The position numbers and the translations under genes are program-made. From NCBI GenBank assembly GCA_900541055.1, contig UQHZ01000007.1:1-64000 (forward strand): a DNA stretch of 64,000 nucleotides. The letters are read 5' to 3'. The DNA comes from an uncultured Collinsella sp. (GTDB taxonomy: Bacteria > Actinomycetota > Coriobacteriia > Coriobacteriales > Coriobacteriaceae). Shown here in pieces: positions 8,023 through 16,488 of this stretch (positions are counted from its first letter, which is position 1; each line of letters starts with the position of its first letter). The notes beneath the pieces were generated by a model. The model was given only the letters and a program-made list of their open reading frames with translations, was not told where the DNA came from and ran no database searches.

Positions 8023-9966
8023 ATGAACGCCCCCGTTGCCAATACTTGTCGGCAGCGCTGCCTGTTTGCGCGATTCGCTTCCGTCTGCGTGCTCGTCGCG
8101 CTTGCGTTGTTGCTGCTGCCCGCCGCCGCGCACGCCGACGGCTATTCCATGTCCCAGACATATATCGGCGCCACGGTTGAGGCCGATGGCTCGCTGACCG
8201 TTGTCGAGGGACGCCAGTTTGATTTCGATGACGACATTAACGGCGTGTTTTGGGAGATCAATGCGGACACCAACCAGCAGGGCGGCACGGCGGGCGTCGA
8301 TGTGCTGAGTGTCGAGGAAGAGGACACCGCGTTTAACAAAGTCGATAGCGCAAACAAAGGCGACAGCGGCGTCTATACGGTTGAGCAGTCCGATGACGGC
8401 GTAAGGATTAAGGTGTTCAGCCCTCACGAGAGCGGCGACAGCGCAATCTATTACGTGAGCTACACCATGACCGGTGCGGTTATGAACTGGTCCGATACCG
8501 CTGAGCTCTACTGGAAGTTTGTGGGCGATGGCTGGTCCGCGGACTCCGATGATGTCGAGATGGAAGTGTACTTCGCAAATGCCGCTGCCGGGACGGCGGC
8601 CGTCAAGGGCGATAACTTCCGCGCATGGGGCCACGGCCCGCTGACGGGCGACGTATCGCTCGATGCGGACGAACCCATGGTCACCTATACCATTCCCTGT
8701 GTGCAGCAGGGCGAATTCGCCGAGGCACGCATCGCCTTCCCCAGCGACTGGGTGCCGCAGCTTGCCGCCTCGGGCGAAGAGCGCATGTCAACGATCCTGA
8801 GCGAAGAGAAGGAATGGGCCGACGAAGCCAACGCCCGCCGCGCTCACGCTCGCATGATTTCCAATGCACTTGCCGTGCTAAGTGTTGCCGCGGCAGCGGC
8901 CTTTACCGGCACAATCATTATGCTCAAGCTGCGCCGCCGCAAGCCCAAGCCGCTTTTCCAGGACGAATATTTCCGCGATGTGCCTTCGGCCGACCATCCC
9001 GCCGTGCTTTCGGCCCTCATGAGCTGGAACGAGGTGCCCGATCAGGCATATATCGCCACGCTCATGAAGCTCACTGACGACCGTGTGATCAAGCTGGAGC
9101 AGGCGAGCGTGACTAAGGCCAAGAAGGGTCTGTTGGGGCGTGAAAAAGAAGAGCAGACGTATCGCGTGACGGTGAGTGATGCGGGCTGGAAGTCGGCCAA
9201 GGGCATTGACCACATGGTGCTCAAGGTCTTCTTTGCCGGTGCTAAGCCCGACGAGAACGGTGACCGCTCGCGCACGTTTGACGAACTGCAGCACTACGTC
9301 AAGCAGCATGCTACACCTGTGGGCGACAAGCTTGAGGACTATCAGAACACCGTTAAGGGCAAGCTGGCCGATAGCGAGTACGTTGCCTCGGACGGCATTG
9401 TCGCAATGGTGTTTTGCCTGGTTCTTGGTATTCTAATCGCCTTTGTTCCCGCGGGATCCATCTTCTTTACCGACGGCGCACAGGCGAACATTATCGCCGC
9501 GGTTATCTCGGTGCCGATTGTGCTGGTGGGTATTGGCGTGGGCCTTACGTTCCGTCGCTTTACGCCGGAGGGCGCCGAGGTGGCGGCTCGCTGCAAGGCG
9601 CTTAAGCATTGGCTAGAGGACTTCACGCGCCTAAAGGAAGCCGTCCCCGGCGATCTGGTCCTGTGGAATAAACTTCTGGTGATGGGTGCGGCACTGGGCG
9701 TTTCGAAGGAAGTCCTGCGTCAGCTTGCCGAGGCTGTTCCTCCCGAGGTGCGCGAGGCCGACGGTTTCTACGACAATTACCCCTGCTACTGGTGGTACTA
9801 CCATCATTACGGTACCGAGTCGCCGCTTGATTCGTTTAACGATGTGTATCACGAGAGCATCCGTGAGCTGGCTTCGAGTTCCGATAGCTCGAGCGGTGGC
9901 GGTGGCGGCGGCTTCTCGGGCGGCGGAGGCGGCGGCGTCGGCGGAGGCGGCGGCGGAACGTTCTAG
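8023..9966 (+). CDS. DUF2207 membrane protein with glycine-rich tail
   Basis: The protein has 647 residues from the ATG at 8023, which follows AAAGGAT and opens a proper signal peptide (basic start, hydrophobic VCVLVALALLLLPAAAHA). Next come an extracytoplasmic beta-rich DUF2207 domain to about residue 250, a membrane helix (LSVAAAAAFTGTIIMLKL), a cytoplasmic region of about 170 residues, two further helices near 450-510, and a tail ending in several G-rich blocks. The layout matches DUF2207 proteins, predicted membrane proteins of unknown function. It is monocistronic with its own terminator. Confidence 0.85.
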   Translation: MNAPVANTCRQRCLFARFASVCVLVALALLLLPAAAHADGYSMSQTYIGATVEADGSLTVVEGRQFDFDDDINGVFWEINADTNQQGGTAGVDVLSVEEEDTAFNKVDSANKGDSGVYTVEQSDDGVRIKVFSPHESGDSAIYYVSYTMTGAVMNWSDTAELYWKFVGDGWSADSDDVEMEVYFANAAAGTAAVKGDNFRAWGHGPLTGDVSLDADEPMVTYTIPCVQQGEFAEARIAFPSDWVPQLAASGEERMSTILSEEKEWADEANARRAHARMISNALAVLSVAAAAAFTGTIIMLKLRRRKPKPLFQDEYFRDVPSADHPAVLSALMSWNEVPDQAYIATLMKLTDDRVIKLEQASVTKAKKGLLGREKEEQTYRVTVSDAGWKSAKGIDHMVLKVFFAGAKPDENGDRSRTFDELQHYVKQHATPVGDKLEDYQNTVKGKLADSEYVASDGIVAMVFCLVLGILIAFVPAGSIFFTDGAQANIIAAVISVPIVLVGIGVGLTFRRFTPEGAEVAARCKALKHWLEDFTRLKEAVPGDLVLWNKLLVMGAALGVSKEVLRQLAEAVPPEVREADGFYDNYPCYWWYYHHYGTESPLDSFNDVYHESIRELASSSDSSSGGGGGGFSGGGGGGVGGGGGGTF

Positions 9967-9980
9967 CGGTCCTAAATTAT

Positions 9981-10029
9981 GGGATGGGCTTTTCTCGACA
10001 ACCGTCGGGGGAAGCCCATCCCCTTTTTT
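9981..10029 (+). terminator. Terminator of DUF2207 gene
   Basis: GGGATGGGCTT (9981-9991) pairs with AAGCCCATCCC (10012-10022), followed by a run of T. Confidence 0.9.
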
Positions 10030-10048
10030 ATGCGCTACCTACGAAGAC

Positions 10049-10092
10049 TGTCCCCAACGACTAGTCACTGGGGACGTTCCTAAATGACTAGG
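10049..10092. repeat. GGGGAC/ACTAG palindromic repeat
   Basis: GTCCCCA, GACTAGTC and TGGGGAC make a 26-base palindrome (10050-10075), followed by a half unit GGGGACGTTCC-TAAATGACTAG. It is the same family as at 26785 and 36767 and lies between the convergent DUF2207 and GNAT genes. Confidence 0.8.
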
Positions 10093-10106
10093 TATGGCTG
10101 CTGGGC

Positions 10107-10748
10107 CTAGGCTGTTAGGTCCAGTTCGTAGAGGAAGCTTTCGCGCGGCATGGCGTGGCGGCGTTCCTCGCGGTTGGCGCGGTGCGTGGCGGTGCGCTTA
10201 AAGCCGTGCAACTCGTAGAACTTCCACGAGCAGTTGGAGTCGGTGTACAGGTGTGCGCTGGTCGCCCCGCGCGAGGACAGATGCGAGATTGCGGCGTCGA
10301 GCAGAACCGTGCCAACGCCCAGGCCGTGGACATCGCGATCCACGGCAAGCAACGTGACCTCGTTGTCGTGCGGCAGCGGGCTGCATTCGAGCAGGCGGTT
10401 GTTGGTTCGGATGGTTGCGCGCACAAACGAGAGATATTCGGCGCAGGCATCGGGCTCCAGCTCGCGCATTTGCAACAGCAGTGCACGCTCAGTATCCATC
10501 CAATGTTCGTTGATAGTGACGCCGGAGCTCTGTCCTGCGCGTGCAAGCGCAATGCCGCGCGCCTGACCGTCGATTACGGCAACCTGCGAAAACGTCGATG
10601 ACGAAAGGCAGTAGGCAAGATCGCACGCGGCCTCAAGGCGGTTGTACTCATCGTTATCCGAGTTGTTGTGCCAAAGCTGCTGCAAGATCAGCGCGATGGC
10701 GTCGAAATCTTCGGTATCAAACGGTCGGTAGAGAACCCGCGAGACCAT
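10107..10748 (-). CDS. GNAT family N-acetyltransferase
   Basis: The 213-residue protein has the acetyl-CoA signature VDRDVHGLGVGTVLLDAA near residues 133-150 and the C-terminal SWKFYELHGFKRT strand-helix pair. The first 120 residues are a divergent N-terminal arm (LILQQLWHNNSDNDEYNRLE) that probably sets substrate choice. The substrate is unknown. AAAGAGGC precedes the ATG. It is a single gene converging on the DUF2207 gene, with a repeat between. The family is clear; no specific function can be given. Confidence 0.85.
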   Translation of the reverse strand: MVSRVLYRPFDTEDFDAIALILQQLWHNNSDNDEYNRLEAACDLAYCLSSSTFSQVAVIDGQARGIALARAGQSSGVTINEHWMDTERALLLQMRELEPDACAEYLSFVRATIRTNNRLLECSPLPHDNEVTLLAVDRDVHGLGVGTVLLDAAISHLSSRGATSAHLYTDSNCSWKFYELHGFKRTATHRANREERRHAMPRESFLYELDLTA

Positions 10749-11023
10749 GGTGCCTCTTTCTATTGCGGATGCATATCGAGCACAGTTCTACCACGCCGTT
10801 GGCATCTAATTATGGTGCCGCTGTGTTCCATGAACTCACCGCGCCTGGTGCCACGCCCATACCCCCGCTCGAAGCTTTTTCTGCACAGCCGCGCGTTGCG
10901 GGGTGCATCGTCGCGCTCGATGCGCTACATTAAATCAGTATTTTCAATGCCGCTGCGCGAGCGCTGCAGATCGACGTATCACCGACTCACAGAGCACGGC
11001 GGCGTACCAGACAGGAGGACTGC

Positions 11024-12631
11024 ATGGGATCTGATGTGAAGATCGCACGCGCGTTGATCTCGGTTACCGATAAGACGGGCGTCGTCGATTTCGCACGGAC
11101 GCTGGTTGACGACTTTGGCGTCGAGATCATCTCTACGGGCGGCACGGCTCGTGCCATCGAGGACGCGGGCGTTCCCGTAACCCCCATCGAGGAGTTCACG
11201 GGCTATCCCGAGATGATGGACGGCCGCGTCAAGACGCTGCATCCCAAGGTTCACGGCGCGCTGCTTGCCCGTCGCGATTCCGAGCAGCACATGCAGGAGG
11301 CGGCTCAGCACGGCATCAAGCTGATCGATCTGGTCGTCGTCAACCTGTACGAGTTCGAGAAGACCGTCGCCAACCCCGAAGTCACCTTCGCGGATGCCAT
11401 TGAGCACATCGACATCGGTGGCCCCTCCATGCTGCGCTCTGCCGCCAAGAACGCCGCGAGCGTTACCGTCATCTCCGACCCGGCCGACTACGACGTCGTC
11501 CTGGCCGAGATGCGCGAGACCGGTGGCTGCACCACGCTTTCCACCCGTCGTCGCCTGCAGGTGAAGGTCTACCAGACCACCGCCGCCTACGACACGGCTA
11601 TCTCCCGTTGGCTTGCCGCCCAGGCAAGCGACGTGGCGGACACCTCTGCCAAGCTCGAGATCTCGCTGGAGAAGGTCGACGACCTGCGCTATGGCGAGAA
11701 TCCTCAGCAGAAGGCTACGGTCTACCGCTTTGCCGAGGGCTGCGAGAACACCGCGAGCTCGCAGTTCCCGCTCGTGGGCTCCGAGCAGATCCAGGGCAAG
11801 CCGCTCAGCTACAACAACTATCTGGATGCCGATGCCGCCTGGAACCTGGTCCGCGAGTTCGACGAGCCGGCCTGCGTGATCCTCAAGCACCAGAACCCCT
11901 GCGGTTCAGCCGTTGCCGAGGACATCACGGCCGCCTACGACCGCGCCTTCGCCTGCGATCCCAAGAGCGCCTTTGGCGGCATCATCGCCTGCAACCGCGA
12001 GGTTCCCTTTGAGCTGGTTGAGCACTTTGCCGATCAGAACAAGCAGTTCGTCGAGGTCATCATCGCCCCGAGCTACACCGCCGAGGCGCTCGAGCGCATG
12101 GCTAAGCGCCCCAACCTGCGCGTGCTGGCTACCGGCGGCGTGGACCACGGCGCTCAGGTGGAGCTGCGCTCCGTCGACGGTGGCATGCTGGTGCAGGAGG
12201 TCGACCACGTGACCGAGGACCCCGCGACCTTTACGTTCCCCACTGACCGCAAGCCCACCGACGCCGAGATGGCCGAGCTCGAGTTTGCCTGGAAGGTCTG
12301 CAAGGGCGTTAAGTCCAACGCCATCCTGGTCTCCAAGGGCAAGGCTGGCATTGGCATGGGCCCGGGCCAGCCCAACCGCGTGGATTCTGCGCTGCTGGCC
12401 TGCGAGCGTGCCGAGGACTTCTGCGAGCGCGAGGGCGTGGAGAAGGGCGGCTTTGCCTGCGCAAGCGACGCATTCTTCCCGTTCCGCGACAACGTCGACG
12501 TGCTTGCCGAGCATGGTGTGACCTGCATCATCCAGCCCGGCGGCTCCAAGCGCGACGACGAGAGCATCCAGGCCTGCAACGAGCACAATATTGCTATGGT
12601 CTTCACGGGCGCTCGCCACTTCCGCCACTAA
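11024..12631 (+). CDS. purH: Bifunctional AICAR transformylase/IMP cyclohydrolase
   Basis: The 535-residue protein is full length for PurH. The N-terminal IMP cyclohydrolase domain shows ALISVTDKTGVVDFARTL and MDGRVKTLHPKVHGALLARR; the C-terminal AICAR transformylase domain shows LRYGENPQQKA, LKHQNPCGSA and a final IIQPGGSKRDDESI. It catalyses the last two steps of purine biosynthesis, formylating AICAR with 10-formyl-THF and closing the ring to IMP. AGGAGG lies ten bases before the ATG. No other pur gene lies nearby. A leader of about 270 bases precedes it, in which I recognise no known riboswitch. Confidence 0.97.
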   Translation: MGSDVKIARALISVTDKTGVVDFARTLVDDFGVEIISTGGTARAIEDAGVPVTPIEEFTGYPEMMDGRVKTLHPKVHGALLARRDSEQHMQEAAQHGIKLIDLVVVNLYEFEKTVANPEVTFADAIEHIDIGGPSMLRSAAKNAASVTVISDPADYDVVLAEMRETGGCTTLSTRRRLQVKVYQTTAAYDTAISRWLAAQASDVADTSAKLEISLEKVDDLRYGENPQQKATVYRFAEGCENTASSQFPLVGSEQIQGKPLSYNNYLDADAAWNLVREFDEPACVILKHQNPCGSAVAEDITAAYDRAFACDPKSAFGGIIACNREVPFELVEHFADQNKQFVEVIIAPSYTAEALERMAKRPNLRVLATGGVDHGAQVELRSVDGGMLVQEVDHVTEDPATFTFPTDRKPTDAEMAELEFAWKVCKGVKSNAILVSKGKAGIGMGPGQPNRVDSALLACERAEDFCEREGVEKGGFACASDAFFPFRDNVDVLAEHGVTCIIQPGGSKRDDESIQACNEHNIAMVFTGARHFRH

Positions 12632-12820
12632 GTAGGGAAGCGGCGCTGCGGCTTGCCCAGCCACCGCACCTTGTCGTTCATTCGTCCAAGTACGCGTCGC
12701 TCCTCTTTCACGGCAATCTGCGGCACCTGGGCAACCCTCGCCGACCTGTTAGGTTGACTGGGGAGGACGGGATGTTATCTCGTCCCTTGGACTGGCCTCG
12801 CTTCTAAAATAATCTCCGCA

Positions 12821-12855
12821 AAAGACGGTCGCTCCGTTTGGAGGGCCGTCTTTTT
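12821..12855 (+). terminator. Terminator after purH
   Basis: AAAGACGG (12821-12828) pairs with CCGTCTTT (12846-12853), with a five-T run. It ends 40 bases before the next gene, whose TATAAG -10-like box follows at once. Confidence 0.85.
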
Positions 12856-12895
12856 GGTATAAGAGGACGGAATGACTAACACGAAAGGTACAACC

Positions 12896-13603
12896 ATGCC
12901 CCAGATTGATGATGCCGAGCTGTTTGGCAATGCCGAGGATCAGCGTGCGTACGAGGACTTTTGCGCCAATCAGGAGGCGGTCGAGAAGTTTACGCTCGAC
13001 AAGCCCGCGCTTATCTGCCGCTGGCGCATGTCCAACAAAAAGGTGCCCATGCTCAACCGCCACATCCGTGCGCTGTCCGAGCGCCTGGTGCAGGGCGAGC
13101 CGCTTACCAACAACATGCTCAGCTGGGCCAAACAGCACGTTGAGTGGTCACTTGCCGAGGGCGATTACACCGCGCACGACGGCGTGCTCATGCTGGTGAT
13201 CGACGTTAACGGCAATGCCGCCATGACGGTGGGGGAGTACGAGCCGCTGGCCGACACGTCGGCCAAGGCGCTGCGTGCCCGTTCTGCCGAGGCTCGCTCC
13301 GAAGCCGACGAGACCGGCGTGGCGCCCGAGCTGCTCGCCGCTGTCAACAACGGCGAGCTTGCCTTTGTGGCGCCGGCGGACGAGTGCCTGTGCGGCACGG
13401 CGACGCTCATTGAGCAGTTGGCCCAGACCAAGGGCATCCCGGTCACGCGCGTAGACATTCCCGCGCAGCTTAAGGGCGCGCTGTTCCTGGTGAGCGACGA
13501 GCACGGCGTGGTCCCCGCAACCGAGACGGACGCCGCCGAGGCCGACGCCGCCACGGTCGCCTTCTTTGCCGACGGCTACGAAAAGCTCCGTGCCCGCCGC
13601 TAA
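12896..13603 (+). CDS. Conserved hypothetical protein
   Basis: The protein has 235 residues from the ATG at 12896, with GAAAGG upstream; a second ATG at 12872 has no ribosome site. It is soluble and acidic with no signal peptide or membrane segment. Residues 25-75 (ALICRWRMSNKKVPMLNRH, then NNMLSWAKQHVEW) look helical; the middle is Ala/Glu rich; the C-terminal part (GTATLIEQLAQTKGIPVTRV, then GALFLVSDEHGVVPAT) has an alternating alpha/beta pattern. I do not recognise the family. It stands alone between a terminator and a hairpin cluster. Confidence 0.75.
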   Translation: MPQIDDAELFGNAEDQRAYEDFCANQEAVEKFTLDKPALICRWRMSNKKVPMLNRHIRALSERLVQGEPLTNNMLSWAKQHVEWSLAEGDYTAHDGVLMLVIDVNGNAAMTVGEYEPLADTSAKALRARSAEARSEADETGVAPELLAAVNNGELAFVAPADECLCGTATLIEQLAQTKGIPVTRVDIPAQLKGALFLVSDEHGVVPATETDAAEADAATVAFFADGYEKLRARR

Positions 13604-13654
13604 ATGATTTTTCTGGGACGGGGATTTAATAATCATTTGATCCCCGCGCCCGTT

Positions 13655-13713
13655 GCGAGCGGGGGGCGAGCCAAACGCCCCCCGCTCGCGAACAGTTCTG
13701 TCACCTTGGTGAC
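13655..13713. repeat. Hairpin cluster without T-run
   Basis: GCGAGCGGGGGGCG (13655-13668) pairs perfectly with CGCCCCCCGCTCGC (13676-13689) around AGCCAAA, and GTCACC-TT-GGTGAC follows at 13700-13713. No T-run follows, so this is not a classical terminator. It separates the hypothetical gene from the two-component operon. Confidence 0.7.
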
Positions 13714-13782
13714 GCGCGAGGCGCGCGTCTGCGGCTCCGCAGCCATAATGGTGGCAAGACAACCAAGAGGGGAGCGGAATCC

Positions 13783-14454
13783 ATGGCGCTGATCTATATC
13801 GTTGAGGACGACGAGCCCATCCGTCGCGAGCTTGCCGATATCCTTGCCCGTGCCGGTTTTGAGGTCGAGGCCTGCGAATCATTCGAGCACGTCTCGCGCG
13901 ATATTCTCGCCGCCGCGCCCGACCTAGTGCTGCTCGACCTCACGCTTCCCGTCAAGGACGGCCAGCATATCTGCCACGAGGTTCGCCGCGAAACCGAGGT
14001 TCCCATCATCGTCCTCACGTCGCGCACGACCGAGATCGACGAGGTCATGGCCATGACGCTCGGCGCGGACGACTTTGTTCCCAAGCCCTACAGCGCCCGT
14101 GTGCTCGTGGCGCGCATCAACGCCCTGCTGCGTCGCACCGCGGCGGCAGGCGAGCGCAGCACGCTCGTCCACAAGGGGCTGGAGCTCGACCTCGCCCGCT
14201 CCATGGTCACCAATACGGCAACCGGCGACAGTACCGAGCTCACCAAAAACGAGCTGCGTATCCTCTCGCTGCTCTTGGGTCGCGCGGGCAAGATCGTCTC
14301 GCGTCCGGCCATCATGCAGGACCTGTGGGACTCCGATGCCTTCGTGGACGACAATACACTCACCGTCAACATCAATCGCCTGCGCACCACGCTCGAAAAA
14401 ATCGGCATCAAGGGGTATTTGACGACGCACCGCGGCCAAGGCTATTCGGTCTAG
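13783..14454 (+). CDS. OmpR-family response regulator
   Basis: The 223-residue protein has a receiver domain (residues 1-115) with acidic pocket EDDE, phospho-acceptor Asp in LVLLDLTLP, switch Thr in VLTSRT and Lys in FVPKPY, then a winged-helix DNA-binding domain (LTKNELRILSLLL, then VDDNTLTVNINRLRTTLEK). The size and domain sequence resemble BceR-type regulators. The histidine kinase gene starts nine bases after its stop. GGGGAG precedes the start. The BceAB-type transporter these systems usually control is absent from the flanks, so the target must lie elsewhere. Confidence 0.93.
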   Translation: MALIYIVEDDEPIRRELADILARAGFEVEACESFEHVSRDILAAAPDLVLLDLTLPVKDGQHICHEVRRETEVPIIVLTSRTTEIDEVMAMTLGADDFVPKPYSARVLVARINALLRRTAAAGERSTLVHKGLELDLARSMVTNTATGDSTELTKNELRILSLLLGRAGKIVSRPAIMQDLWDSDAFVDDNTLTVNINRLRTTLEKIGIKGYLTTHRGQGYSV

Positions 14455-14463
14455 GGGCCGGCT

Positions 14464-15507
14464 ATGTCGTTTGCCAAGTTCTTTAAAGACGCGCTGCTTC
14501 CCGTCGCCGTGTGGACGTGCGGCGTGCTGCTGAGCTGCTTTGTGCTGACGGTCGCCGGCGCACCCGTTTCTATCGTGGCCGTGGCGGTCGGCGTGTCCTT
14601 TATCTTCGGTATGCTCGGCATCGTGATCGAGTACGCGCGTCGTCGTCGTTTTCTGCGCCAGCTGGAGCGTGCGGCAGAGGAGCTCGAGAGTCCCGCATGG
14701 GTGCAGGAGATGGTGCAATGCCCGACCTATGCCGAGGGCGAGCTCGAGTACGAGGTCTTGCGCCGGGTGGGCAAAGCTGCCTGCGACGAGGTTGCCGAAG
14801 GCCGGCGTCAGACCGATGACTATCGCGACTATATCGAGAGTTGGGTCCACGAGGCCAAACTGCCCCTGGCGGCGGCCCATCTAATTTTGGAAAACCTGGA
14901 CGGCAGCGAAGACGACCTGTCGCGCGTGGACGACCTGGGCCGTGAGTTGGCTCGCGTGGAGCGCTATATCGACCAGGCGCTGTACTATGCGCGCTCGGAA
15001 GTCGTGGAGCGTGACTACCTGATTCGCCGCTGGGATCTCAAGACCTTGGTGACGGGCGCGATTAAGGCCAATGCGCGTGAGCTCATCGCGGCACACGTGG
15101 CGCCGGTGTGCGAGAACCTCGACTTTGAGGTCTTTACCGACGAGAAGTGGCTCGAGTTTATTCTGGGCCAGCTCATTCAGAACAGCATTAAATACGCGCG
15201 TGAGGACGGTGCGAAGATCACGTTTTCAGGCGCGTTGCTGGACGAGGGCCTGGCGAGCGAGCGCATCGAGCTTACCGTCGCGGACAACGGCTGCGGCGTG
15301 TGTGCGGCAGACCTGCCGCGCGTGTTCGAGAAGGGTTTTACCGGCGACAACGGTCGCACCACCAAGCGCGCAACGGGCATCGGCCTCTACCTGGTGGCGC
15401 GTCTGTGCTCCAAGATGGGCATCGACGTCACCGTAGCGTCCGAGCCCGGCGAAGGCTTCGTCGTCACATTCGCTTTTTCGACCAACAAGTTCCAATACTT
15501 CGAATAG
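14464..15507 (+). CDS. Intramembrane-sensing histidine kinase, BceS-like
   Basis: The 347-residue protein has two membrane helices close together (about residues 12-32 and 38-56) with almost no extracytoplasmic loop. The phospho-acceptor box WVHEAKLPLAAAHL is near residue 129, with the N box QLIQNSIKYA, G1 DNGCGV and G2 TGIGLYLV. This is the intramembrane-sensing kinase layout of BceS-type proteins, which usually respond to peptide antibiotics through a partner ABC transporter. It should phosphorylate the regulator encoded just upstream. No transporter gene follows; tandem palindromes and a large hairpin do. Confidence 0.92.
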   Translation: MSFAKFFKDALLPVAVWTCGVLLSCFVLTVAGAPVSIVAVAVGVSFIFGMLGIVIEYARRRRFLRQLERAAEELESPAWVQEMVQCPTYAEGELEYEVLRRVGKAACDEVAEGRRQTDDYRDYIESWVHEAKLPLAAAHLILENLDGSEDDLSRVDDLGRELARVERYIDQALYYARSEVVERDYLIRRWDLKTLVTGAIKANARELIAAHVAPVCENLDFEVFTDEKWLEFILGQLIQNSIKYAREDGAKITFSGALLDEGLASERIELTVADNGCGVCAADLPRVFEKGFTGDNGRTTKRATGIGLYLVARLCSKMGIDVTVASEPGEGFVVTFAFSTNKFQYFE

Positions 15508-15532
15508 GCGCGCTCTTGCTGTTTTTCTCTGG

Positions 15533-15597
15533 GCTATGTTCACGTTCGGGAATATAGCTGAAGCAACTGGCGCTATGTTCCCGAACGGGAACATAGC
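15533..15597. repeat. Two tandem 26-bp palindromes
   Basis: GCTATGTTCACG-TT-CGGGAATATAGC (15533-15558) and GCTATGTTCCCG-AA-CGGGAACATAGC (15572-15597) are two copies of one palindrome, centres 39 bases apart. The second is perfect, the first has one internal mismatch pair. They lie 26 bases after the kinase stop. Confidence 0.85.
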
Positions 15598-15631
15598 CAT
15601 GAGGCTCAAATGAATCTCCTATAACAAAAAC

Positions 15632-15655
15632 GTGCCGCCCCAAACGGGGCGGCAC
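15632..15655 (-). terminator. Terminator for the universal stress gene
   Basis: GTGCCGCCCC pairs perfectly with GGGGCGGCAC around AAAC. On the minus strand a T-run follows (AAAAAC on the plus strand at 15626-15631). Confidence 0.8.
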
Positions 15656-15681
15656 GCCATTCCTCTATTCAGATAACTCGC

Positions 15682-15810
15682 TGAAGTACGGTGACGAAGG
15701 CGCAAGGCCGGGAGGGGTTATCAAAGCCGACATCCCGCAGCCGCGAAGCGGCGAGGACGTCGGCGTGATAACCCCGCAGGCCTTGCGCCGGCGGGAAGGA
15801 ACCTACTTCA
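15682..15810. repeat. Long nested hairpin after the stress-protein gene
   Basis: GGCGCAAGGCC (15699-15709) pairs with GGCCTTGCGCC (15779-15789). Inside, GGTTATCA pairs with TGATAACC, GCCGAC with GTCGGC, and a CCGC-GAA-GCGG tip closes it, giving a near-continuous 91-base stem. TGAAGTA (15682-15688) and TACTTCA (15804-15810) extend the symmetry into the stop codon of the adjacent gene. Confidence 0.85.
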
Positions 15811-16240
15811 CGACCAAGATGTCGCAGTCGGTATTGCGCAGCAGGAACGTCGAAATCGAGCCCAAGAGCGCGTACTTAATTGAGGACAGGCCGCGGGCGC
15901 CGCAGAGCACCAGATCGGGCTTGACCACGTCGAGCATCTCATCCTTGAGCGTCTCACGAATGCGGCCGGTGCGAATCATGACCTCGACCTCGGGAATGTC
16001 GGGATTGGCTTTGGCCTCCTCGAGCTGCTTGGCGATGGAGTTGTTAAAGGCCTCCTCCAAGCCGTTGACCAGGTCGACCGGATAGGAACCGGCGCTCTCG
16101 AGCGCGGTGGAGTCGATAACGTGGCCGATGATCAGCTTAGCGCCGTTGTTCGCGGCGACCTTGATGGCGCGTGCGAGCACAAAATCCTGCTGCTCAGTAC
16201 CGTCGAGTGAAACAAATACCTTGGTATAGCCCTCGTTCAT
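15803..16240 (-). CDS. Universal stress protein (UspA family)
   Basis: The 145-residue, single-domain protein starts with KVFVSLDGTEQQDFVLARA and has the ATP-binding signature G-A-R-G, nine residues, G-S (GARGLSSIKYALLGSIS) near residue 113, ending in the last strand DILVVK. This is the ATP-binding UspA subgroup, which forms dimers and accumulates in stress or growth arrest. It is a single gene divergent from uppP and is followed by a very long hairpin and a terminator. Confidence 0.93.
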   Translation of the reverse strand: MNEGYTKVFVSLDGTEQQDFVLARAIKVAANNGAKLIIGHVIDSTALESAGSYPVDLVNGLEEAFNNSIAKQLEEAKANPDIPEVEVMIRTGRIRETLKDEMLDVVKPDLVLCGARGLSSIKYALLGSISTFLLRNTDCDILVVK

Positions 16241-16488
16241 GGTTTCCTCCTTGGTCTATCGCACGGGCGCGGGGCTCGTGCGTCGGGCGGGCGCGGGCGC
16301 GTTGGCCGCCGGACACTTTATCTTGTTGCAGTTATACCCAAGGATTTCGGTTTGACCGCTCGCAATTCTGTGAACGGGCGAGTTTTTTGGTAAGGGTAGG
16401 CGCAGGCGCGTCGCCAACGGTTGATAATGGGACATCGCCCGCACCGTCCGCAGAACAATATCGGCGGGTGTCTAACGAGGGGGTCCCT

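Noticed and set aside
10749..11023. Purine riboswitch in the purH leader
   Set aside because: I could not find the conserved junction sequences or the three-stem pattern of known purine riboswitches.
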